A DNA stretch of 64,000 bases, taken from NCBI RefSeq assembly GCF_014645515.1, contig NZ_BMLW01000006.1, positions 266,099 through 330,098 on the forward strand. Direction: 5' to 3'. Below, piece after piece: positions 1-7,287 of this stretch. Both the position numbers and the translations under genes were made by a program. The notes beneath the pieces are model-generated. The model saw only the letters and a list, made by a program, of their open reading frames with translations. It was not told the origin of the DNA and searched no databases. Each line of letters starts with the position of its first letter. Position 1 is the first letter of the stretch. The stretch comes from Oceanobacillus neutriphilus. GTDB lineage: Bacteria; Bacillota; Bacilli; Bacillales; Amphibacillaceae.

Positions 1-384
1 GATGCAGATATCACCGGCAATCCCTGCTAAAATAATGTGTGAGCGGTTTAGTTCTGTTAAGAGTGCGTGTAATGGTGTTTGGAAAAAAGCGGAGTGTTGT
101 GGTTTAATTAGGAAATAATCATCGTCATCCGGCTTGATTTTTTCAATGATTTCTTCGCTTTTTTCATTTTTACAATAGTCGATAATTTTATGAAAGTCTG
201 CTTGCCATAAGCCGTAATGGTCATTAACATAGATAACAGGAATTGATTTTTCTTTAGCAAAATTGCGGAGTTTTATCAGATTTGGCAGCATGTCTTCTGT
301 ATAGGCATGAAGATTATCGCCGCCATCAAATTTAAAATCATTGATTAAGTCAATGAAAACAAGTGCTGTATTTTCAATTTTCAT
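1..384 (-). CDS. Isochorismatase-family cysteine hydrolase, 3' end cut off by the window
   Basis: Reading leftward from an ATG at 384, the frame stays open for 128 codons to the window edge, so only the N-terminal part is present. It starts MKIENTALVFIDLINDF, the usual first strand of isochorismatase-like hydrolases, with Asp12 in the catalytic position. Lys94 (in FLIKPQHSAF) and Cys127 (in AGIAGDIC) fit the rest of the Asp-Lys-Cys triad. A ribosome site AAAGGAGA lies nine bases upstream. It is divergent from tadA. The position next to tadA matches yaaI of B. subtilis, but the true substrate cannot be read from sequence; nicotinamidase-like or unspecified amide/vinyl-ether hydrolysis are possible. 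Confidence 0.85.
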   Translation of the reverse strand, partial: MKIENTALVFIDLINDFKFDGGDNLHAYTEDMLPNLIKLRNFAKEKSIPVIYVNDHYGLWQADFHKIIDYCKNEKSEEIIEKIKPDDDDYFLIKPQHSAFFQTPLHALLTELNRSHIILAGIAGDICI

Positions 385-476
385 AGTTATTGGATGTCTC
401 CTTTAAGAAAGATAGGTAAATTTAGTATTCCCTTTTGGAACAATAATTAAAACGATAATAAAGTGATGTGATAAAA

Positions 477-980
477 ATGGCAGAAGAAATATCAGTAAGT
501 CAAGATGAATTATATATGGCAGCAGCTATTCAAGAAGCACGCCGGGCCTGGATATTAAAGGAAGTACCGATTGGCGCCGTGATTGTCAAAGATGGAGAAA
601 TTATCGGAAAAGGCTTTAATTTGCGGGAATCCATACAAACAACCTTAACCCATGCAGAGCTTCTTGCTATTCAGGAAGCTAATCAGGCAGTGGGCAGCTG
701 GAGGTTAGAGGATTGTACCTTGTATGTTACGTTAGAGCCATGTCCGATGTGTGCCGGAGCGATTGTACAGTCAAGAATCAAACGTGTGGTCTATGGAGCA
801 AGTGATCCAAAGGCAGGCTGTGCCGGAACATTAATGAATTTACTGGAGGAGCCGCGTTTTAATCATCAGGTGGATGTAACATCAGGTGTTCTTGAACAGC
901 AATGCAGTACGATCTTGAAAAATTTTTTTAAAGAACTGCGTCAGAAAAAGAATGAGAAGGATCCAGAAGCGGGAGAGTAG
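477..980 (+). CDS. tadA: tRNA-specific adenosine deaminase TadA
   Basis: Deaminates the wobble adenosine of tRNA-Arg(ACG) to inosine. The protein (167 aa from the ATG at 477) carries the zinc signature of the family: His59 and Glu61 in THAELLA, and Cys89/Cys92 in EPCPMCAG. Length agrees with the usual 155-170 aa. An in-frame GTG at 468 would add three residues, but AAAGTGAT at 460-467 is better spaced for the ATG at 477, so I chose the latter. It is followed by the SRP RNA gene, the same neighbour as in B. subtilis, and diverges from the isochorismatase-like gene. The last 15 residues are charged and poorly conserved. Confidence 0.95.
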   Translation: MAEEISVSQDELYMAAAIQEARRAWILKEVPIGAVIVKDGEIIGKGFNLRESIQTTLTHAELLAIQEANQAVGSWRLEDCTLYVTLEPCPMCAGAIVQSRIKRVVYGASDPKAGCAGTLMNLLEEPRFNHQVDVTSGVLEQQCSTILKNFFKELRQKKNEKDPEAGE

Positions 981-1009
981 GACGAGTATTGAAAAAGCAA
1001 CACTTTTTA

Positions 1010-1038
1010 TTGCATTTTTGGGACGAGGAAGCTATAAT
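1010..1038 (+). promoter_or_regulatory. Sigma-A promoter of the SRP RNA gene
   Basis: TTGCAT (1010-1015) and TATAAT (1033-1038) are separated by 17 bases, giving a start near 1045, which is where homology to the SRP RNA begins. Confidence 0.75.
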
Positions 1039-1045
1039 AATAATT

Positions 1046-1314
1046 ACGTGCTAAGCGGGGAGGTAGCGGTGCCCTGTACTCGCAATCCGCTATAGCGAGG
1101 CCGAATCCCTGCTCGAGGTGAGATGACTGTATGGTCTGACTTAAGGGATTGGTGTTGACGTCCTGGTCCTGCGCAACAGGAACCCATGAACCCTGTCAGA
1201 TCCGGAAGGAAGCAGCAGTAAGTGGTTTTTCTTGTGTGCCGCGGGGAAGCCTGGGCTGAGCCATGAACTTATGTAGCGCATATGGTCATCCCATCGAAAG
1301 CAGGTGCACGTTAC
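1046..1314 (+). ncRNA. scr: Signal recognition particle RNA, large Bacillus type (scRNA)
   Basis: About 270 nt with the conserved SRP blocks seen in the Bacillus 6S-like scRNA: the 5' domain GCTAAGCGGGGAGGTAGCGG, the Alu-domain segment around GGTGTTGACGT, and helix 8 with GTCAGATCCGGAAGGAAGCA, the Ffh-binding internal loops and tetraloop. The 3' end GGTGCACGT pairs back toward the 5' domain. It works with Ffh in co-translational membrane targeting. It sits between tadA and dnaX as in B. subtilis, has its own promoter and is closed by a strong terminator. Ends are estimated to within a few bases. Confidence 0.95.
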
Positions 1315-1321
1315 ATATTAA

Positions 1322-1357
1322 AAAAGAACTGTAAAAAATACAGTTCTTTTTTTTATA
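1322..1357 (+). terminator. Rho-independent terminator of the SRP RNA
   Basis: Perfect stem AAAAGAACTGTA / TACAGTTCTTTT with a five-base A loop, followed by an eight-T run. Confidence 0.9.
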
Positions 1358-1496
1358 CAAAAATAGACGTATGTCCTATGAATGATGAAGCTTCAACGGC
1401 TTTTAAAAATATTGGAAGCTAAACAAATTATTTGCACTAAATTATAACAAAGCATATGCTATGAATTACTAAAAAATTTATAAGCGAGGTGCTAGA

Positions 1497-2522
1497 ATGG
1501 CTCAATTAACACAACCATTTACATTAAAAAATTTAACCTTAAAAAATAAAGTTGTTATGGCGCCAATGTGTCAATATTCTGTTGATGCCAAGGATGGAAT
1601 TCCAAACGACTGGCATTTTGTACATTATGTATCCCGTGCAGTAGGAGGTACAGGTTTAATTCTTATTGAGATGACAGATGTTGATCCGGACGGACGTATT
1701 ACAGATAATGATCTCGGCCTGTGGTCAGACGAACAAATTCCAGCTTATAAGAAAATCGTCGACGCTGTGCACAAGCAAGGCGCAAAAATAGGTATCCAGA
1801 TTGCTCATGCCGGCAGAAAGGCAGAGGATGCGAATCCGCCAGTTGCTCCATCTGCAATCCCAGCTACAGAAGATGATAAAATGCCCCGTGCCTTAACTAC
1901 AGAAGAAGTCAGGGAAACGGTTCAACAATTTCAGGATGCAGCAAAACGGGCAGTAGAGGCCGGATTCGACACAATCGAATTACATGGTGCACACGGCTAT
2001 TTGATTCATCAGTTTCACTCTCCAGGGATTAATCAGAGAGAGGACGAATATCAGGAGCTATCTTTATTTGGAGTACAGATTATTCGAGCTGTCAAAGCAG
2101 TTATCCCTGAGGATATGCCATTGTTAATGCGTATATCTGCTGTTGAATATATGGATGATGGCTATGATATAGATCACGCACTAGAAATTGCGAGAAAATA
2201 TAAAGCAGCGGGTATTGATATGTTCCATATATCCAGCGGTGGAGAGGCTCCTCCAGGAAAACAAAAACCGGCAAACCATCCTGGTTATCAGGTTCCATTT
2301 GCACGTAAATTTAAGGAAGAGTTAAATATGCCTGTTATTGCGGTCGGTATTTTAGAAGATCCTGAGTTAGCGGAATCTGTTATCGGAAATGGTGATGCTG
2401 ATTTAGTTGCAATTGGACGCGGCATGCTGAAAGACCCTTATTGGGCAATCCGGGCAAGTGAGCAGCTGGGGAATACAATGGAACCGGCAAGACAGTATAA
2501 GCGTGCTTACCCGAAAAAGTAA
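1497..2522 (+). CDS. namA: Old yellow enzyme, NADPH-dependent ene-reductase of the YqjM class
   Basis: FMN-dependent oxidoreductase (341 aa, TIM barrel) that reduces the C=C bond of alpha,beta-unsaturated carbonyls. It has the marks of the thermophilic-like YqjM subclass: Cys25 and Tyr27 in PMCQYS (flavin-tuning residues), Gln101 (GIQIAHAGRK), and the substrate-binding pair His163/His166 in IELHGAHGYLIHQF. Start ATG is preceded by GAGGTG. A usual motif GGS-ENR after DEY is shortened here to about four residues (DEYQELSLFG), an uncommon deletion in a surface loop. The gene is not at this place in B. subtilis, where dnaX follows the SRP RNA directly, so it is an insertion or a relocated gene. 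No convincing terminator follows. Confidence 0.92.
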   Translation: MAQLTQPFTLKNLTLKNKVVMAPMCQYSVDAKDGIPNDWHFVHYVSRAVGGTGLILIEMTDVDPDGRITDNDLGLWSDEQIPAYKKIVDAVHKQGAKIGIQIAHAGRKAEDANPPVAPSAIPATEDDKMPRALTTEEVRETVQQFQDAAKRAVEAGFDTIELHGAHGYLIHQFHSPGINQREDEYQELSLFGVQIIRAVKAVIPEDMPLLMRISAVEYMDDGYDIDHALEIARKYKAAGIDMFHISSGGEAPPGKQKPANHPGYQVPFARKFKEELNMPVIAVGILEDPELAESVIGNGDADLVAIGRGMLKDPYWAIRASEQLGNTMEPARQYKRAYPKK

Positions 2523-2582
2523 TGATGCATGTAGCCTTATATAAGCATAGTTAATTGTACGTTGTTCTTTTTAAAGGTTAAA

Positions 2583-2612
2583 TTGTACTAGAAACAAGGT
2601 ATATGATATAAT
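2583..2612 (+). promoter_or_regulatory. Promoter of candidate antisense RNA
   Basis: TTGTAC (2583-2588), 18 bases, then TGA-TATAAT with the -10 at 2607-2612 (extended -10). It points rightward into the 3' half of the toxin transcript and no protein-coding frame follows it. Confidence 0.6.
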
Positions 2613-2640
2613 TTTTTATAGAAAAGCATAGTATAGAATT

Positions 2641-2674
2641 ATAGAAAAGGGCAGTATGTATGAGCATACTACCC
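2641..2674 (-). terminator. Terminator of the toxin transcript
   Basis: Read leftward, GGGTAGTATG / CATACTGCCC (one G-U pair) with a six-base loop is followed by TTTTCTAT. This would place the end of the toxin messenger about 280 nt from its promoter. Confidence 0.6.
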
Positions 2675-2736
2675 TGATTATACACACAGTTATTTCTCTC
2701 CATCAGAGAGGGAAGGCTGTTTTAAAGTGACGAATG

Positions 2737-2776
2737 AAGCCACCCTATTTGCCGGCAAGCTAAGGGTGGTTTTACT
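2737..2776. terminator. Internal inverted repeat shared by toxin and antisense transcripts
   Basis: GCCACCCTA...TTGCCGGCAA...AAGGGTGGT forms a long stem on either strand, just downstream of the toxin stop codon. On the + strand it is followed by TTTTACTTTT and may end the antisense RNA; on the - strand it shields the 3' side of the toxin frame. Confidence 0.55.
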
Positions 2777-2861
2777 TTTGGTCTTTGTCGTGAAATGAAA
2801 GAATGGCTATGATAAGCATGCCAAAGCTGATCATTAAAGACAGGACATCAAAAGTAGCCAT
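2772..2861 (-). CDS. Small hydrophobic holin-like toxin of a type I toxin-antitoxin pair
   Basis: A 29-codon frame (MATFDVLSLM... ending HDKDQK) with a near-perfect ribosome site GGAGGTGAT eight bases before the ATG. It has a short polar N-terminus, a single membrane segment (about residues 5-22) and a charged tail. Sequence and size resemble the B. subtilis BsrE/BsrH toxins and entries named putative holin-like toxin. Expected role: membrane-acting peptide held off by an antisense RNA that overlaps its 3' untranslated region; both the antisense promoter and the messenger terminator are visible on the left. An extended -10 promoter (TGG-TATAAT, minus strand, 2934-2942) lies about 70 bases upstream. 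The family assignment is from memory and not searched. Confidence 0.75.
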   Translation of the reverse strand: MATFDVLSLMISFGMLIIAILSFHDKDQK

Positions 2862-2933
2862 AGGCATCACCTCCTTTCATATAGGAGATGCTACCTTCCA
2901 CCGTTAAACTTTTTACTGTGCATATCATAGTGT

Positions 2934-2942
2934 ATTATACCA
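2934..2942 (-). promoter_or_regulatory. Extended -10 promoter of the toxin gene
   Basis: On the minus strand TGGTATAAT is an extended -10 element without a clear -35. Predicted start near 2927, leaving a leader of about 65 nt in which TATAGGAG and the strong ribosome site could be masked. Confidence 0.5.
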
Positions 2943-3129
2943 CAACAGGAACATTAGTTCTATAATTTCAATAAATGTTCTTCTTTCTTTATGAAGAAAT
3001 TCTCTAAAATTCAATTTATTTAATAATTATTTAAACATAAATTACTTCCAGATAATCTATTTCTAAGGTTTTCATCCAGGCCTCTAATCGGGTATAATAG
3101 AAATGAGACACATAAGGGGAATCGAAATC

Positions 3130-4839
3130 ATGAGTTATCAAGCTTTATACCGGGTTTGGCGCCCAAGAACATTTGAAGATGTTGTAGGACAGCAGCATAT
3201 CACGAGAACATTACAAAATGCCATTACACAAGATAAATTCTCACATGCTTATTTATTCTCTGGCCCAAGAGGGACAGGGAAAACAAGTGCTGCAAAGATT
3301 TTTGCACAAACGATTAATTGTGAGCATGCGCCCGTAAAAGAGCCATGCAATGAATGTGCGGCATGCAGGGGTATTCAGGATGGCTCTATTTCTGATGTCA
3401 TTGAAATTGATGCGGCATCGAATACAAGTGTCGATGATATTCGTGATATCCGGGATAAAGTGAAGTATGCACCAAGCTCTGTACCTTATAAAGTGTATAT
3501 CATTGATGAAGTGCATATGATATCTGTAAATGCCTTTAACGCACTTCTGAAAACATTGGAAGAACCGCCAAAACATGTAGTATTTATTTTGGCAACAACG
3601 GAACCGCATAAAATACCATTAACGATTATTTCCCGTTGCCAACGCTTTGATTTTAAACCGATTTCTAATCAGGCAATTGTAGAAAGAATGAAGAAAATCA
3701 TGCATGCCGAGAATATTTCTGTTACGGATGAAGCTTTAGAAGCCGTTGCCCTGGCAGCTGAAGGCGGTATGCGTGATGCGTTGAGTATTCTGGATCAGGC
3801 TATCTCCTATAGTGAGGAGCAGGTAGAGCTGGAAGATGTGCTGGCCGTAACTGGCGGCGTATCTCAGGAGGTTCTCACCAATATTGTCCGTGCAATGATT
3901 CAGCAGGATGTGCAGACTGTACTCACTGGATTGGATCAGATGATTCAGACAGGAAAAGATCCGGGGAAATTTGTGCAGGATTTAATATACTTTATGCGTG
4001 ATTTACTTTTATATAAAACCTCATCAGGTTTAGGGGAGCTGCTAGAGCGGGCAGTCGTGAATGAAGCTTTTGAAGAGTTGGCTAAGCAGGTTACAAACAA
4101 CTGGATTCAGCATTCTATTATTGAACTGAATCAATGTCAGCAGGAAATGAAATGGTCCAATAGCCCAAAGATCTTTATTGAGGTAGCATTGTTATCTATT
4201 ACAGATCAATTTGGAAAAACGCAAGGAGCAGGGCAGATACAATCTGAAGCTGTCGATCAGTCAGATGCCGTTCTCAAGCTTCAGCAAAAATTACAGGCGA
4301 TGGAGCGTGACATAGCGAAATTAAAAGAAGCCCCGCCGCAGCACCAGGAAGCTGGAGGAAGTGCTCCTGCAGCTGAAAAGCGCCGGCCCGCTTCCAGAAA
4401 TTCACGAAACACATATAAGATTCCATTTGACCGGATTCGTGATACACTAGGAAAAGCAGAGAAAAAAGAGCTGAAGGATGTGCATGCACAATGGGCAAAC
4501 TTCTTAAGCCAATTAAAAACAACAAATGCCCCGGCACATGCAACCATACAGGACAGTAAGCCTGCTGCAGCATCAGCAGATACACTTATTGTAGCGTTTA
4601 AATATGAAATTCATTGTTCTTTATTCCTTGATCATCGGGAAATGGTAGAATCGATATTAGGGAATTTAGATAAGCCTCGCACGATTATTCCGATTCCAGA
4701 GAAAGATTGGAATGACCTGCGCAGTGAATATATCCAAAAGCAGGAAAAGCCTGATGAACAGAAGGAGCAAGAAGGAGACCCTCTTGTAGATGAGGCACGA
4801 AAGCTTTTTGGTGATGATCTATTAGAAATTCATGAATAA
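3130..4839 (+). CDS. dnaX: DNA polymerase III subunits gamma and tau
   Basis: Clamp-loader ATPase and replisome organiser, 569 aa. Residues 45-52 GPRGTGKT are the Walker A motif, Cys64/73/76/79 bind the structural zinc, IIDEVH (124-129) is Walker B, and SRC near residue 169 is the clamp-loader sensor. The C-terminal third, with a low-complexity linker (about 400-440), is the tau region that contacts DnaB and the polymerase. Homologs begin MSYQALYR, so I chose the ATG at 3130, preceded by AAGGGGA; an upstream in-frame ATG at 3103 lies at or before the expected transcription start (TATAAT at 3093-3098). It heads dnaX-ebfC-recR. No slippery heptamer was evident by eye. Confidence 0.97.
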   Translation: MSYQALYRVWRPRTFEDVVGQQHITRTLQNAITQDKFSHAYLFSGPRGTGKTSAAKIFAQTINCEHAPVKEPCNECAACRGIQDGSISDVIEIDAASNTSVDDIRDIRDKVKYAPSSVPYKVYIIDEVHMISVNAFNALLKTLEEPPKHVVFILATTEPHKIPLTIISRCQRFDFKPISNQAIVERMKKIMHAENISVTDEALEAVALAAEGGMRDALSILDQAISYSEEQVELEDVLAVTGGVSQEVLTNIVRAMIQQDVQTVLTGLDQMIQTGKDPGKFVQDLIYFMRDLLLYKTSSGLGELLERAVVNEAFEELAKQVTNNWIQHSIIELNQCQQEMKWSNSPKIFIEVALLSITDQFGKTQGAGQIQSEAVDQSDAVLKLQQKLQAMERDIAKLKEAPPQHQEAGGSAPAAEKRRPASRNSRNTYKIPFDRIRDTLGKAEKKELKDVHAQWANFLSQLKTTNAPAHATIQDSKPAAASADTLIVAFKYEIHCSLFLDHREMVESILGNLDKPRTIIPIPEKDWNDLRSEYIQKQEKPDEQKEQEGDPLVDEARKLFGDDLLEIHE

Positions 4840-4862
4840 TATATTTAAGGGAGGTATTTTCC

Positions 4863-5177
4863 ATGAAGGGAAATATGAATAACATGATGAAACAAATGCA
4901 GAAAATGCAGAAGAAAATGATGAAAGCACAGGACGAATTGCATGAAATGTCCTTTGAAGCTACAGCTGGCGGCGGTATGGTAACAGTTCGCGCTAACGGC
5001 AAGAAAGAAATTGTGGATGTAGAGATCAAAGAAGAGGTTGTTGATCCGGATGATATCGAAATGCTGCAGGATCTGATTGTAGCAGCAACAAATGATGTCT
5101 TAAATCAAATTGATGAAAAAACAAATGCAACAATGGGACAATTTACAAAAGGATTGAATATGCCAGGAATGTTCTAA
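4863..5177 (+). CDS. yaaK: Nucleoid-associated protein of the YbaB/EbfC family
   Basis: A 104-aa DNA-binding dimer that coats the nucleoid. The N-terminal Met- and Lys-rich helix (about 1-30) and the core segment [13 protein letters not shown] are typical, as is the ending [14 protein letters not shown]. The start ATG has a strong GGGAGGT eight bases upstream. It lies 23 bases after dnaX and before recR, the conserved dnaX-yaaK-recR set, which suggests a function tied to replication and recombination. A terminator-like hairpin separates it from recR, though readthrough is likely because recR lacks a clear promoter of its own. Confidence 0.95.
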   Translation: MKGNMNNMMKQMQKMQKKMMKAQDELHEMSFEATAGGGMVTVRANGKKEIVDVEIKEEVVDPDDIEMLQDLIVAATNDVLNQIDEKTNATMGQFTKGLNMPGMF

Positions 5178-5193
5178 TTCCTTTCTAATTTGA

Positions 5194-5236
5194 AAAGTAA
5201 GACGTCTGGCTTCTTTGCCAAGGCGTCTTATTTTCC
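5194..5236 (+). terminator. Hairpin between yaaK and recR
   Basis: GTAAGACG(TCTGGC) / (GCCAAGG)CGTCTTAT followed by TTTT. Strong stem with a short T run; may attenuate rather than fully stop the operon transcript. Confidence 0.7.
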
Positions 5237-5279
5237 CTTAAATAGGATGTTTTTTGTTTTTACAGGGAGGTAAGAAAAT

Positions 5280-5876
5280 ATGTATTACCCAGAGCCGATA
5301 ACTAAGTTGATGGACAGCTTCTCCAAATTACCGGGAATTGGCCCGAAGACAGCAGCACGTTTGGCCTTTTTTGTTTTAAATATGAAAGATGATGATGTGA
5401 TGAATTTTGCCAATGCCTTAGTTCATGCGAAACGTGATCTTACCCATTGTTCGGTTTGCGGACATATTACGGATCAGGATCCCTGTGCTATTTGTCAGGA
5501 TACCAGCCGGGATGGATCTATTATTTGTGTTGTCCAGGATCCAAAAGATGTTATAGCAATGGAAAAAATGAAAGAATTCCGCGGCAGATATCATGTGCTT
5601 CATGGAGCGATTTCGCCGATGGACGGAATTGGCCCGGAGGATATCAATGTACCAGATTTGCTTAATCGCCTGAAGGACGAAGAGGTAGAAGAGCTTATCC
5701 TGGCGACAAACCCGAATATTGAGGGAGAAGCAACGGCAATGTATATTTCCCGTCTGGTAAAACCTTCTGGAATCCGCACAACGCGTATTGCACATGGATT
5801 ACCTGTCGGCGGAGATTTAGAATATGCTGATGAAGTGACATTGTCAAAAGCATTAGAAGGAAGAAGAGACGTCTAA
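5280..5876 (+). CDS. recR: Recombination mediator RecR
   Basis: Works with RecO (and RecF) to load RecA on SSB-coated gaps. The 198-aa protein shows, in order, a helix-hairpin-helix [14 protein letters not shown] (16-29), a four-cysteine zinc finger at Cys57, Cys60, Cys69 and Cys72, and the Toprim domain (about 78-175) with the acidic segment [12 protein letters not shown]. Length is exactly that usual for the family. The start ATG has GGGAGGT upstream. It ends the dnaX-yaaK-recR group; the next gene starts 76 bases later, across a short inverted repeat (CTATGGAG/CTCCATAG at 5893-5922). Confidence 0.97.
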   Translation: MYYPEPITKLMDSFSKLPGIGPKTAARLAFFVLNMKDDDVMNFANALVHAKRDLTHCSVCGHITDQDPCAICQDTSRDGSIICVVQDPKDVIAMEKMKEFRGRYHVLHGAISPMDGIGPEDINVPDLLNRLKDEEVEELILATNPNIEGEATAMYISRLVKPSGIRTTRIAHGLPVGGDLEYADEVTLSKALEGRRDV

Positions 5877-5952
5877 CTTTTTTTCTTATCATCTATGGAG
5901 AGAGAAAAATAAAAGCTCCATAGTATGAAATTTCATTTTATAATGGGGTCTG

Positions 5953-6174
5953 GTGAAGAGTATGGCAAAGAAATTAAAGAAAAAAGATATGGATCAGGAG
6001 CTTCTGAATGCTTTATACCAAGTTGAAGGGGAATGGAGACAGCTTCAGGATTTTGTACGAAAAAGTATCGACCCTTCACGAAATGGTATGCAGGAGAAAC
6101 TATTAGCGAAATCTAAATATCTGATGCTATTAAGAGAGGCCCGCGTTCGGAATGTAAAAGCTGATCGGTTTTGA
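5953..6174 (+). CDS. yaaL: YaaL family protein (DUF2508), unknown function
   Basis: Small, highly charged, mostly helical protein (73 aa), matching YaaL of B. subtilis in position (recR-yaaL-bofA), length (74 aa) and the segment KSxxP...KxxYLxLLREAKxRN. No catalytic motif or membrane segment is visible. The start is uncertain: GTG at 5953 follows GGGG with a short spacer, while ATG at 5962 (three codons later) could use GGTGAAG. Function is not established; its place before the sporulation gene bofA is conserved in Bacillaceae. Confidence 0.8.
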   Translation: MKSMAKKLKKKDMDQELLNALYQVEGEWRQLQDFVRKSIDPSRNGMQEKLLAKSKYLMLLREARVRNVKADRF

Positions 6175-6394
6175 ACCCGTATTTAAAGAATAATATATAA
6201 TTTTCGCGAAAGAATCATGTATGTTTTAAACTGCCTGGTTCTTTTTATTGTCTACTCTTACTGGCTGCGGAAGGAATTTACCAAGGAATCTTAGAAAGTC
6301 TCAAACTGATTCAACCACTTTGAAAATCTGTTCTAATCGCTGTTGGACAATCATAGAAATATGTTAAAGCGATGGAAGGAAAGTGGGGAGAGAG

Positions 6395-6658
6395 ATGAGT
6401 TCAACACTATTTATCGGAATCATTATCGGATTAATTATTCTTTTATTTATTGTAGGAGCACCGGTGAAGCCAATGAAATATGTTGGTAAAGCAACAATCC
6501 GGTTAGGTATAGGCGCATTGCTGCTGTTTTTCTTAAATGTGTTCGGAGGTGCTGTCGGCCTGCATATACCCATTAATCTATTTACTGTTCTGGTATCTGG
6601 GTTTCTTGGCGTATTTGGTGTCGGTTCCCTTGCAGCTATTCATCTATTTATTCTTTGA
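6395..6658 (+). CDS. bofA: Pro-sigma-K processing inhibitor BofA
   Basis: Integral membrane protein (87 aa) of the outer forespore membrane that, with SpoIVFA, holds the SpoIVFB protease inactive until the forespore signal arrives. Two hydrophobic stretches (about 4-22 and 36-56) surround a KPMKYVGKA linker, and the C-terminal half has NVFGGAVGLHIPINLFT, the conserved core. The ATG at 6395 gives exactly the length of B. subtilis BofA; the in-frame GTG at 6383 has no properly spaced ribosome site, whereas GGGGAGAG precedes 6395. The upstream 208 bases hold only a weak hairpin ending in TTCTTTTTA near 6248. Confidence 0.93.
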   Translation: MSSTLFIGIIIGLIILLFIVGAPVKPMKYVGKATIRLGIGALLLFFLNVFGGAVGLHIPINLFTVLVSGFLGVFGVGSLAAIHLFIL

Positions 6659-6721
6659 AATGCTGTTTAGCTACCCTTATATCATTCACTAGTAAAGCTG
6701 ATTCATAATATATTTTTTTAT

Positions 6722-6751
6722 GTATAGCATCCGTTAGATTAGGAGATACTA
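6722..6751 (+). promoter_or_regulatory. Sigma-F promoter of csfB
   Basis: GTATA (6722-6726), exactly 15 bases, then GGAGATACTA (6742-6751): a full match to the sigma-F consensus GYATA-N15-GGNNANAHTR, 20 bases before the ribosome site of a gene that is sigma-F controlled in B. subtilis. Confidence 0.88.
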
Positions 6752-6771
6752 GTTTTAACGGAGGTGGAGAA

Positions 6772-6969
6772 ATGAAACAGCAAAAAGTTCAAGAATATGA
6801 GTATTGTGGAATTTGTGAGGAACCAAAGGAAAACGGCATTCATTTGTATTCCATGTTTCTATGTTCAGATTGTGAGCATAATATGATCCATACAGAGCCA
6901 AGGGAAGAAAAGTATCAATACTATCTCTCAAAGCTAAAAAATATTAAACAACCAAAATTACACTCTTAA
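6772..6969 (+). CDS. csfB: Anti-sigma-G factor Gin (CsfB)
   Basis: Forespore protein (65 aa) that binds sigma-G (and in B. subtilis also sigma-E) to delay late forespore transcription. Two CxxC pairs, Cys12/Cys15 and Cys31/Cys34, form the zinc knuckle that dimerises the protein; the remainder is a charged helical tail. It has a strong GGAGGTGGAG ribosome site and a consensus sigma-F promoter just upstream, which fits its known forespore expression. Order bofA-csfB is as in B. subtilis, except that no rRNA operon lies between them here. A terminator follows. Confidence 0.93.
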   Translation: MKQQKVQEYEYCGICEEPKENGIHLYSMFLCSDCEHNMIHTEPREEKYQYYLSKLKNIKQPKLHS

Positions 6970-6984
6970 TATAATCCCCTTTTT

Positions 6985-7016
6985 AACAAGTCTTTGCATG
7001 CAAAGGCTTTTTTGTT
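6985..7016 (+). terminator. Terminator of csfB
   Basis: AACAAGTCTTTG-CATG-CAAAGGCTTTTTTGTT: stem around the CTTTGCATGCAAAG palindrome followed by a six-T run. Confidence 0.8.
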
Positions 7017-7198
7017 AGCGTAAAATGTAAAAGAACGCATTCCATTTGAGAGAAGGTGGATAATAATGATTTGGTATTAGATTTTAGCTGTAAAATAAAT
7101 AGAGAGTAAACAGTTGAACATTCTAATCAGCTCTATAGAGTATGTACCAGGTAAAAATACAATACCATCTATACATCTTTCTCTATACTGCACCTGGT
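7017..7198. other. Intergenic stretch upstream of the decarboxylase promoter
   Basis: AT-rich and without a supported gene. It contains AAGGTGG followed by a four-codon frame at 7066-7080 and the distant inverted repeat ACCAGGT (7146-7152) / ACCTGGT (7192-7198), the right arm of which abuts the -10 box of the next gene. Confidence 0.5.
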
Positions 7199-7260
7199 TG
7201 TTATAATAGAGAATATACAAGGGTAAACAAATCAATTTCAATGAATTGGTTTGTTTATTT
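7199..7260 (+). promoter_or_regulatory. Extended -10 promoter and leader hairpin of the decarboxylase gene
   Basis: TGT-TATAAT with the -10 at 7202-7207 predicts a start near 7214. About ten bases into the leader, AAACAAATCAATTT / GAATTGGTTTGTTT (7225-7256) forms a 14-bp hairpin followed by ATTTATATA. It may be a weak attenuator or a messenger-stability hairpin; no known riboswitch fold was recognised. Confidence 0.5.
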
Positions 7261-7287
7261 ATATATAAGAAGAAATGAGGCAGGCGA

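Larger units (their letters stand above)
2619..2780 (+). ncRNA. Candidate antisense RNA antitoxin opposite the small toxin gene
   Basis: RNA predicted from the promoter at 2583-2612 to the inverted repeat near 2737-2774. It would be fully complementary to the toxin messenger's 3' untranslated region, the layout of B. subtilis txpA/RatA and bsrE/SR5. The start is inferred from the -10 box and the end from the hairpin, so both are approximate. No transcript evidence is available here. Confidence 0.5.

Noticed and set aside
7066..7080. Four-codon leader peptide (Met-Ile-Trp-Tyr) with AAGGTGG upstream
   Set aside because: It lies before the promoter of the decarboxylase and has no terminator/antiterminator pair; probably chance.
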